The translations under genes and the position numbers were made by a program. A stretch of DNA of 64,000 nt from Patiria miniata (taxonomy: Eukaryota; Echinodermata; Asteroidea; Valvatida; Asterinidae): positions 620,001 through 684,000 of the forward strand of contig NW_024037056.1 in the NCBI RefSeq assembly GCF_015706575.1, given 5' to 3'. The notes beneath the pieces were generated by a model that made no database searches, was not told the origin of the DNA, and saw only the letters and a list, made by a program, of their open reading frames with translations. Positions 12,492 to 24,400 of the stretch are shown piece after piece (positions within the stretch are counted from its first letter, which is position 1; each line of letters begins with the position of its first letter).

Positions 12492-15400
12492 ATGTCTTTG
12501 AAAAAAATGAACAGGAAGAAGGCCCGCAGCAGCAAGGCAGAGGAGTCAGACTATGAGAGCGATGATGAGAGAGCCTACAAGAAGATGCCGGTGCCAGACC
12601 CCACGGCACCAAACTACTACATGGACGAGGTGGATGAGTTTAATGAGAATAGAGACAAGATACTCCTGGAGAGAGACCAGAGGTTTGATGGAGACAGCGA
12701 CTCAGAGAATCAGGTTTGTCTTGGCTACTGATCTGTGTATACATGTATACCACTTGGATAGAGCATCCAAAACTAAGACCGAAGCATCTCTGGCGAAGCT
12801 GGCCCAAGCGTACACAGGTTTTGAAACTTTAAAGGTAGAGTACATCATTTGTCATTTGTGCATTTTACTTTCGTTTGATGCAACAAAGTGCTCAAAATCT
12901 AAAGACGGGTGCTTAGCAACTAACCTGATGAAATTTTAGTTTGGTGAATGTTGTATATTCTGAGAAAACAATATTCTAGGATCTCTCGATTTTAATTCAA
13001 AAGCTGCTGTGTCATGTTTTGAATTGCGCCCGAAATCAGCGTCCAGGACACGTTCTCATTCAGCCGATTGCAGCTACATGATGTCACGAACTGAACCGAC
13101 AAATTGTAGCAACCACGCATGAATGTGCATCTTGTCAACGCTGGTGCGCCTCAGTCGCCGAATTAAAAATGAATTACTAACGGAAATTTCCAAAAATGCG
13201 TGTTTAGATGCATCTTTGGAAATGACCTTCTTTCATTGATTTCTTCAAAATGACAGCTTGCCAGTAAGAATAATTTCACAGGGAGTATAGCACCATTACT
13301 ATCTTTTAACCAAGTATGCTTTTCAACAATAATTTTGTCAGTTACTGTTTGGATAGCTGCAAATGATGTACTCTACCTGTAACACAAAAGGCTGTATTCA
13401 GTGACCATGGAAATTTGTGGTGGACAAAAGTGAGTTATTGACAAAGGATGCTGAAATTGATTCATTTCAGAAGCACTAGACTTGTAAGGTTAATCCGTGT
13501 CAGATATTTTTTGATTATTTGACAGGAAGAGATACTTCCTCTAGATTACTCAGACTCGGACGATGACATCGAAGAGAAGCTTCGCCGCATCCGAACCCAG
13601 CAGCATCTTGATGAGATTGCCAGTGACTTGGAGGAGGACGATGAGGAGGGAGGGGCGGAGTCAGGGGAGGAGGCGGGACTCCCTGATGCCAAATCTTGGG
13701 GGAAGAGAAAGAAAGAATTCTACAGCACGGACTACGTGGATGATGATATGCCTGGTAAGATGTTGCTTGCAATGATGCTAGGTTTGGTCATTATAAGCAA
13801 AGATTTATCCAGAGGTCTGCCAAGGAGTAATTTGATCACCCTTTAGGCTATTTTGGACAACCGCTTTTCCAACTTTGCCCTTGTGTTTTTGTCTCAGGTG
13901 CGAGTGCATCGGAGGATGAAGGAGCACTGGAGGAAGAAAGAGAAGCCTTGGCCATCCAGAAGAGGATGTCAGAGATGATGCAAGAGACTGACTTTGACAT
14001 GCAACTCTTCCAGGTATGCATAACAGCGCCCTCTAGTGGCTAAACAAATCAGATCTTTTACTCATACTGCCCAACTTAAGGGCACTGGTGACCTGTCGTT
14101 TCTTTGATTCTTGCCGGATGGATTTTATTTACTGTGTGACCTAGGGTCAACATTGAGATTGGTAGAGCTATGGTACTGAATTGAAGTGGTCGCAGGTTCA
14201 GATCCCACACAAGTGAAATCTTTTTGAACATAAAGTGAATTGCAGTAGAATCTTGTCAATTTCCAGTGTGAGTTACTTGATGACATATTTATTTTTATTT
14301 CTACAGGTTTCAGCCAAGGCCAAAGAAAAAAAAGAGGATGATTTTGAGGATGATGCAGAGGAGAAAGTGGTGAAAGATTTGAGTAAACTCTCCAAACGAG
14401 AGAAGATGGAGGTTGGTTAGTCAGGGGGACTTGTCTTTCTGAAGCTGATACTTTTCATATTGTCTGTCAGTCTTTCCATCTACATGTTTGTTTGTTTGTT
14501 TGTTTGTTTGTTTGATGTCAGAGCTCATTTGTATCAATTGGTTAGGTAGTTATCTTAAAATGCGGTTTGATCAGGTCATCATTCATCTGGGTTTTTTTTC
14601 TTTGTAGATTCTGAGGAAAGAATCACCAGAATTTCTCGAACTTGTGGGAGACTTCAAGACAAAGGTAATAGTTACTGCATCTTAGCATTATTCATTGAGG
14701 AAATAGAAAACCTAAAATATTAAGTAGTAGTTGATACTACATTTCAAACCTACTCAAAGCCTTAATTTAGCGTAAACAAATCAATGCTCGATATAAAGTA
14801 GTAGTTTATACTACTTTTCAAACCTACTCAAAGCCTTAATTTAGCGTAAACAAATCAATGCACAATATAAAGTAGTAGTTTATACTGCATTTCAAACCTA
14901 CTCGATGCCTCACTTTGGTTTAAAAAAATCTAAACCATATATAAGGTCCTTACTAAAACTGCACACTGGTTGTCCACTGGTTTTTACAAACAAGTAGTTT
15001 GTTTGTTACTACTCTATGAATATCTTCTTTGAAAAGGAAAGTAGAAAAGAACAGAAAAGAAAACTTTAACAATCTGTTGTTATTCACCATGTTTGCCTCT
15101 CTATGTGGTGTCGTTGACTCTTAGATCCTTGTTTTAGAATAATGGTGCTGGGTGGCGTATTAAGATAAATATTTGTTTTATTTGTGACACATGTAGTTGA
15201 AGGAAGTGATAGACACGTTACACCCTTTGCTCAGCATGGTGCAAGATGGTAGAATACCAGAGGGACCAGGTGCTGACTACATCAAGACAAAATTCAGACT
15301 CTACTTGAAGTAAGTCTTTAAAACTGACCCTGATTGAAACTGCTCACCCTACCATCATCGACATGTGCTTGATGTCCCAAAGTATCATTTACTGGATTTG

Positions 15401-18400
15401 TTTTCTTCATCACATTTTCTCTTTCTTGACATCAGATAGGCAGATAACAGGGTGAGTCAAAAACAAAGTGACCCGGATTAAATATTTGTATTCTTAAAAA
15501 GCAATCAAATTTGATACATCAATGAAGTATGTCTTAAAAGAGCATGTTCTTCCACTCATCTGAAAACATATATATTAAAATCGATCGATGTCATCAGAAG
15601 TTACAATGTTTAACTAAAAGAACCCATAGCTGTCCATGGAATGCCATTGGATGCTATTGAGCTAAGTGAGAATTACAGAATACACATAAGCATTCAAATA
15701 CAAAGGAGATTTTAATAGTTGAAATCAAGACTAAAACATTATTATTACTGTCAGATTTTGTGTTTTGAATATGAGGAACAAGTCGGTCAACTCTTTTTAT
15801 GTTAATATTGTAACATTTGAGCAATTGACATAATTTGTTTTGACATGGCGCGCCATATAAAGCGATAGACGCGCAATTAGTTTGTCGCCGCCAGCGGGCT
15901 AGTCAGTTGGTGAACGCTACTCGTGCGGGAAGGACCAACCAAGCTACCGGAGCGTCAATCCAAGGAGGCGAAAGGGCGTACTGCAGTAAGTATATGTGCC
16001 TACCTACCTTTAGCGTGGGGCATATAGCGGAGCCATAGGCGCGACTGTTGGCCGGACGCCTCGAGGGACGACGTACGCTAGCGAACGTACATCTACTGAG
16101 GCGTCGGTCCGAGCACTGAGGCGCAGGGCTGCTGTAGGTACCAGTGGAGGCGTAAGGACCCATCGAGGAGTTACACGCTCCATATAAGCCAGGCTCACGA
16201 GGAGCCTACCCCTTTGAGGCCCGAGGAGACGAGAGGCGTTGCCGAGGGAACAACTGTGCGCGACATTTAGAAGCTCATAAATGCGGCACTTGCGTGGTGG
16301 ATAAGTGCAAACTAGTGGCGGGAGGCGCTATACACTCACTAGAGGCGCTATAACACCCACTAGAGGCGCCATAACACTCCATTGAGGCGCTATTTAGGGC
16401 GTATACAAGTAAATCACTCTAATCATAATAATTGATCTAATTAAATAAATCAGTGAAACCTTCTTTCTTTTGTCATTGCGTCACAGTCATTTGTACATGT
16501 TTGTCAGTCTGTATTGTCTGTCTGGAAGTCAGCGATCAGTGAGTAGACTGAGTATACGTGGTGGTATATTTCCAACCAAACGGACCTGCACCTCGACGCT
16601 GTTAGGGTTACTCGCCTTACCCGCGAGTGTTCGCCGAGGACAACCGACCTGGCAATAGTAAAATCCGCCACAAATGGTGGCAGCGGTGGGATTTGTATGC
16701 TCAGCTTATTACTGGACGCTTGGAACATTTTTTTTGTGTGCACTGACCTCTTTACGAGCGTACGTGTAAACAGACTGATAACTAATCTTGATTGCATAAT
16801 CAAATTTGGAGTTGATCAAGTGTTGCGGGTGATTAGACAAAGTTGGACACTCCGATTTTTGCAGAGGACTTGGAGGGATAATTCTCTAGACACTGAATGG
16901 CCAAGGCCAAGTGCTCGGACGAGATGAGCAGGAAACAGAGAGAAAGCACAGGTACCCTCACAGGCGAGCGTCCTGTGCCGATATTGCAGGAGGAAATTGA
17001 CCTACTGCGTATGGAAGTCCAACTGAAAGAGGATCAGTTGGCAAACTCGATGAGAGAAAAGGAACGTGCCGAGACCCGGTTGGGGCAATTTCTGTCTCAA
17101 TCCCCGGGGTCTCCGGAAGAGGAACACCACCAACGTGGGTGGATACACAAAAGGCCCGAGAGGGATGACAAGGAAATCGAATTTAAGTATGACTTAACGC
17201 GTGACATGGAGACCTCTGGTTATGGTTCCATGTTTGGTCGCGCAAAACAGATGCAGCGAACCGGTACGGAGACAGGCCGGAACACATCTACACCGATGAG
17301 AACGATGATGAAGAATACAACATACTTGCCACAATCACAGTCGACGGCACAGACACATCCGACTACTGATCGTGGAGGAGCAATGACGCCTCCGGTGGAG
17401 GGCTCTCCAGAGAGTGGAGGCGTTACCCCCACAAACGACAAACACGGTGATGCGAAGGAGGGCAGGCCAACCTCTCCTAGCACCCCGTGGCCATTGAAGA
17501 GAGAGGAGCGGATTCAATCGTCACAGGAGTGGCAGGACCGATTTGGAGGAAAAGCCAAACGACCTAATATTGTTCCGGATCGATTCAGCGGAAAACAGCC
17601 CTGGATAGATTACAGGGAACACTTCGAGTCTTGTAAGCGAGTAAATGGCTGGAATGATGAGGAAGCTGCAGCGTTCCTGGCCGCAAGTTTGCAAGGATCC
17701 GCTGTGAAAATTTTGACTAATCGCCAAGGGGAAGGACAAGCCCGGCGATACAAGTATACTGAACTAATTGGACTACTCGATACACGTTTTGGGCCGGGGC
17801 AGATGGCTGAGAACTTCCTTATGGAACTGAGAAACCGTCGCCAAGGCCCAAAGGAGACTTTACAGGAACTTGGAGAAGCAGTCCGCGAGTTGGCTACCCT
17901 ATCATATCCGGAGTTGACGGAAGACAGTAGGGATAGATTGGCTCGTGGGCATTTTTCAGACGCAATCGCCAGCCAGAGCATTCGGGAGGGAGTTTTCCGG
18001 TCAAGGCCGTCTTCTCTGAATGACGCAGTTCGTGCGGCGCTGGCGACGGAGAATTTTGAACGGATTGAGGAACAACGATGTGGAAAAAAGGACAAGAAAT
18101 GCCGCATGGGGCGAGATGAGGAGGAGTACCGGGACACCATCATAGCTGATGTGGTCGACCATCTGAAGCAATACTACAAGAATATGAGAGACGAGCAGGC
18201 AACTAAGGAAAAGTCACCTCAGCCTGAAAAGAGAAGAGACACGCGCGTATACCACCCGAGACCACGTAGGATAGCCAACCCGGATGACAGGTGTTACGGG
18301 TGCCAAGGAGAGGGACATTTTGCAAAGGATTGCACAAACCCAACTACCCCTGCACGGAGGCGCTCGGGAAACGGCCGCCAGCCGACTCTGCGACCCAAGA

Positions 18401-21400
18401 GGAGGCTGGGCGAACAGAAGGGTCAACCGACAATGGGCTCAGAAGTTCAACAGGACAAAACTCATCTCAACCCTGACGACAAAAGAGAAATATTTGCACC
18501 ATTGGTTGTTCCAAAGCAGGGACTTTACGTACAAGGAGAGTGTCGGTCAGTCACTATCTCGTTCCTGGTGGATACCGGGACGACGGACACAATAATCTCG
18601 GAGGAGGTTTACTATCAGATACCGACAGAGAGACGCCCACCGTTGGAGCAGGATGGCATCCGAGTCGTGCAGGCAGATGGTAGTGTTATGGAAACAGTAG
18701 GTGTGGCAAACATGGACTTGCGTATTGGAAGGACAGCGTGCCCAGTACGGGCAGTCATTGCCAAAGTCAAAACCAAAGGCATACTCGGGATGGACTTTCT
18801 GCTCCCAACTGGAGGGACACTGGATTTCAACAAGTGTGAACTTTTGCTTCACGGAGAACACATACGGTGCACAACTAGATGGGGAACTACCTTACATGCC
18901 AGGGTGGTTGTGGCAGAAACGACTGTCATTCCGCCCGGACATGAAGCTCTTGTTCAAGGAAGAGTAACCCGTGATTTCGAATCAGGTGACCTGGGGATTA
19001 TAGAACCGATTGAAGGAGGTGGTGAGTTGGCGCAAAAAGGCTTGATTCTTGCAAGAACGTTGGTAGATCCTAAGGAGGGAGTACTTGCCTTGCGGTTGCT
19101 TAATCCGGGCAGCCGAGAGTGCATGGTTCGGTCGGGCACGACAGCCGGACGCCTCACACCGGTGGTAGAGAGAGATGTGCTGCAGGCACATGAAGTTGAA
19201 CCAGGAGATGAAAACAAGGAGGTACATGTCCCCGGCCACCTTGAGGATCTCTGGAAACGCAGTGTGGAGAATCTGGATCCCTGTTATCACTACGCAGTGG
19301 CTCGACTGCTCACTGATTTTGCAGATGTATTTTCGGAGGGCGATCATGACATTGGGAGAAATGATTGGGTGAAGCACCATATCGACACGGGAGAAACACG
19401 ACCTGTCAGGCAGAGGCCCCGCCGGCAGCCATTGTGCAAGCAACAGGAGATTGACCGACAGGTGCAGGACTTGTTGAAGAGGGGACTGATTACGCCATCA
19501 GACAGCCCCTGGGCCTCAAATGTGGTGCTAGTAAGGAAGAAAGATGGAAGCCAACGCTTCTGTGTAGACTATCGCGGACTTAACGAGACAACTATCAAGG
19601 ATGCGTACCCAGTTCCTCGCATCGACGACACCCTGGATGCACTGTCAGGTGCGAGGTGGTTTTCCACCTTAGACCTCGCATCTGGCTACTGGCAAATCGA
19701 GCTCGATGAGGATGCGAAGCAAAAGTCAGCCTTCGTGGTGCGCGGGGGCTTGTACAGCTGGAGGGTCATGCCCTTCGGCTTGTGCAATGCCCCTGCCACC
19801 TTCGAACGGCTGATGGAAAGGGTCGTATCCGGACTACAATGGGAGACTTTACTCGTATACCTCGATGACGTTATCGTGTACGGGAGAAGCGTCATGGAGG
19901 AGATACAGCGCCTACGCGAGGTGCTGCAGAGATTTAGATTGGCTGGATTGAAGTTGAAGCCGAAAAAGTGCTTTCTCTTCAAGGAGACCGTGAAATATCT
20001 GGGACATGTGGTTTCACCAGCCGGAGTTTCCACTGACCCGGACAAAATCGAGGCTATTAAATCATGGCCTACCCCGACAGATGTGAAAGGAGTGCGAAGT
20101 TTCTTAGGACTGGCCTCCTACTATCGCAGATTTATTAAGGGATTTGCAGACGTGGCTCGCCCACTCCACCGGCTCACAGAGAAGTCAAGGGAATTCCTTT
20201 GGGATGATAGCTGTGAGGTGGCATTCGTGACTCTGAAGAATCACTTACAGGAGGCGCCCATCTTGGCATACCCGGACCCAACAGGTGACTTTGTACTGGA
20301 CACGGACGCCAGCGGGGAAAGCATCGGAGCAGTCCTGTCACAGATACAAGAAGGAGAAGAACGGGTAATCGCTTATGCGAGTAGGACTCTTTCCCGTCCT
20401 GAAAGAAACTACTGTGTGACTCGCCGAGAGCTTTTGGCAGTCGTCTTCTACCTCAAGCACTTTAAACAGTACTTGTATGGGAGAAAGACTACCATCCGTA
20501 CTGATCATGCCGCATTACGATGGCTGGTCAACTTCAAAGACCCGGAAGGACAGGTAGCCCGCTGGCTACAAGTGATTGGAGAGTACAACTATGAGATCAT
20601 TCACCGCCCAGGCAAGAAACATGGCAATGCGGACGGTTTGTCGCGCAAGCCTTGTAGTCAGTGTGGCCTGGCGGATGATGTTAATACAGAGGTTGGAGCC
20701 AAAGCTGAAGTAACTGACGTTCTGTCAGGTGAAGACAGTGTAGTACGAGAGGAGAAAATGGTGACCAGGTTGTTGCAAATGGAACCAACCATAACATTGA
20801 AGGATATCGCCGAGGCCCAGCTCCGGGACCCCACACTTTGCGGGATTGTTAACTGCAAGACAGGATCAGAAGAACGTCCGGACTGGAGCTATGCTCAAGC
20901 ACGAGGCATAGTGGGTAAGATATACTGGGGGCAATGGGAACGGTTGGAAATAAGGGACTCAGTGCTGTGCCGACGTTGGGAGTCACATGATGGGAGAGAT
21001 ATTGAGTGGAAGGTAATCTTGCCACGAGAATACAGGGAGGTTGTCCTGGAGGAGCTACACGCAGGTGTGACCAGTGGACACTTTGGGGTGGAGCGTACAC
21101 TGGCGAAAGTGAGGACCAGATATTATTGGGCTGGGATGGCGGCGGACGTAAGGTCATTTTGCCGAAGATGCTTGAGGTGCGCCCAGCGGAAATCCCCGCC
21201 CAGGAAAAGGCGGGCACCTCTTCAACAACACCAGGTGGACATGCCCATGGACAGGGTTGCTTTGGACCTCGTTGGACCATTACCGGAAAGTGAAAGCGGA
21301 AACAAGTGGATCCTCGTAATAGGGGAATACTTCACGAAATGGATGGAGTCATATGCCCTTCCGGACAGCACTGCAGAGACAGTGGCAAAGGCCTTCGTGG

Positions 21401-24400
21401 AGAATTTTGTGTGCAGATTCGGAGTTCCGCGCGAACTACACTCAGACCAAGGAAGGAATTTTGAATCAGAAGTATTTGCAGAGATGTGCAAGATCCTTGG
21501 AATCGAGAAAACCCGAACAGTGGCCTACAACCCGAAATCCGACGGGCTTGTGGAGCGATTTAATCGGACCTTACTAAACACTGTTTCAATGATGATAGAC
21601 CCTACCAAGCACCAAAAGGATTGGGATAAACAGTTGGCGTTTGCTACATGTGCGTACCGGTCTGTTCCCCAGGAGTCAACAGGAGAGACTCCTAATATGC
21701 TCATGCTTGGGAGAGAAGTCAGGCTGCCAGTTGACCTTACCACGCAAACGATTGCAGTGGAGGGCAGGGGTCCCAATACGGACTATGCGGAAAACCTACG
21801 CCATCAAATGCAAACTGCCCACGACCGGGCGAGGCAGAAGCTTGGGACCAGTGCGAGACATCAGAAGAAGACATACGATAAAAGAACGGCAGGAACTGGT
21901 CTCGAGGAAGGCCAATTTGCATGGTTGTACGTCCATGCTAAGAAGAAGGGAGTTTCCCCCAAGCTAACATCTCATTGGGAAGGCCCATATCTGATACTCA
22001 CGAAATTGTCGGACGTTACTTACAGGATCCAGAAGAAGCCTAGGGGAAAGATGCAAGTAGTGCACTTTGATCGACTGACACCCTACCAAGGTCCACAACT
22101 ACAACCTTGGGAGCACCGCCCAAGGAAGGAGGTAGCAAATGAAGGCGTGACCCATGATGACCAGGCAGTACCGTTGCATGAGGCTAATAATCGAGATAAA
22201 CCAGAGGCGACTCCAGTTCAGGATTCCATTGGGGGTGGAAACTTAGAAGGAAGCTCCGAAGCTTCCAACAACTTGGCTCCTGAACCACCAATGATGGAGG
22301 ATAGTGACCAGAACAACGGCACAGCGCTTCCGAGACGTAACCCGGCTAGGATACGGAAGTTACCTTGCCGTTTCCGATAGGATTGCCAAGAGAGAGAGAG
22401 GGAGGAAAAGAATAAGGACTGTAAATAGCTGCATGGAGAAAGCAGAACTATAGTGTTTATATTTGATTGCAACTTATTTTGTGTTTTTGTGTGTTTTCCC
22501 CATTGCAGTCGAACAATGGAGAAGCCCAGACGGCAGGAGAAGAGAACCTTTGCCTGTGAGGAGTGTGAGGAGAAGTTCAACCAGAGGAGGAGCCTCTACC
22601 GACACATGCAGATAGCGCATGGTCCAAAGTTGTATTGCTGGTGTTTGCAATGCGACTTCTATTGCAACAGGAAAGATAATATGAGGAGGCACTACCGTCA
22701 GGAACATCCAAATCAACTTACTGAAGTGGAATCAATCTTGCTGGAGACGGAAACAGAAAGGAAGGACCGCAAACGCAAAGAGACAACATCAGGAGGGACA
22801 ACACATCACCGTAACCCACCAAAGAGGGTTAGCAGCGCACAGACTGAACGCGATCTTGGAGATGCCACCAGTTGGGAAGAGGTGGGAGAGATGCTGCGAA
22901 AGGAGAAACGGACGAGAGCACCGGCGGCTTGCAGCAAGTGCCCAGAGGAGCAACCGCACACGGAGGTGAAGCGAAGGAGAGTGGCTGACACGCCAGTGGA
23001 ATCTCCTTGCACCGTCGAGGACTTTAGGCACGTCCAGGAGGAACCCTTGAATCTGACATGCCCCCAATCGTCCAGTGCCCCTGCAGAAATCTCATTGTCA
23101 CCTGCTTCTTTGTCGCTGGTGATAGAGGAAACAGCGACTCCTCGTGGGCCACCTAGGACAAGTGGCAAACCCCTGGCATTGTTAGAGAGGATGCGCCAGG
23201 AAAAAGCAGAGGATGAAGCCAGCAGCCATCCCGAGGACTCGTCGGAAACCGAGTCACGCCCCAACGCGGAACCAAGAGAACCGCAGTTCCGGCCGGTAGA
23301 ACCAATGGCCCTACAAGATGTCCTCCGAGGTCACGTCACCAGAGTTACAGAAATTAGCACTCAGACAACCTTCCAGGATGGGACCAAAGTCAGCGAAACC
23401 CGGGTAGAGCGAATCTACGAAGTCAACTTTGACTAGCTATTCGAGAAGAAATAGTCTTCAAGGCCAACCCTACCAGATATTGCAGATCTTCGATTTCCAC
23501 TTGTTTTGTTTTGTTACTAGTTAAAAAGAAAAGAAATGTTTTTGTAGAATAGATTGTTCCCTAAAACTTGTTGGTCAGAGACTTGCCTCGTTTATATCAC
23601 GTTTTGATAAACTAAATTTATGAGGAAACAGTGTCCTAAGTTATGAGACACTATGAGGCGACATGGGGCACTTGATGTTAGTCCACTTAAATTATTGATG
23701 GCGAAAAAGTGAGATAATTTAGAGACGTCGCCATGTTGTGTTTAGAAGCCGATCATTTTGAATAAATAAGTTTTTAGTGTTACTCATTTTGCCTGCTAAT
23801 TTTCTTTGTGCATAATTAAGTAGCAATTGCTAATGTTTGTAGTGATTTGTGTCAGCTGATTCTGAACGGGACATTCAGGCTTAGAAGGAAGCTGTGTAAC
23901 ATTTGAGCAATTGACATAATTTGTTTTGACATGGCGCGCCATATAAAGCGATAGACGCGCAATTAGTTTGTCGCCGCCAGCGGGCTAGTCAGTTGGTGAA
24001 CGCTACTCGTGCGGGAAGGACCAACCAAGCTACCGGAGCGTCAATCCAAGGAGGCGAAAGGGCGTACTGCAGTAAGTATATGTGCCTACCTACCTTTAGC
24101 GTGGGGCATATAGCGGAGCCATAGGCGCGACTGTTGGCCGGACGCCTCGAGGGACGACGTACGCTAGCGAACGTACATCTACTGAGGCGTCGGTCCGAGC
24201 ACTGAGGCGCAGGGCTGCTGTAGGTACCAGTGGAGGCGTAAGGACCCATCGAGGAGTTACACGCTCCATATAAGCCAGGCTCACGAGGAGCCTACCCCTT
24301 TGAGGCCCGAGGAGACGAGAGGCGTTGCCGAGGGAACAACTGTGCGCGACATTTAGAAGCTCATAAATGCGGCACTTGCGTGGTGGATAAGTGCAAACTA

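Noticed and set aside
15903-16163. 86-codon reverse frame, exactly repeated at 23989-24249
   Set aside because: It lies in the LTR and its duplicate. An antisense frame in GC-rich LTR sequence with no known domain.
22453-22515. Reading the post-pol ORF as an envelope protein with an N-terminal signal peptide
   Set aside because: The hydrophobic start comes only from translating the splice-acceptor tract. From ATG 22516 the protein begins with basic residues and C2H2 fingers and has no evident membrane segment.
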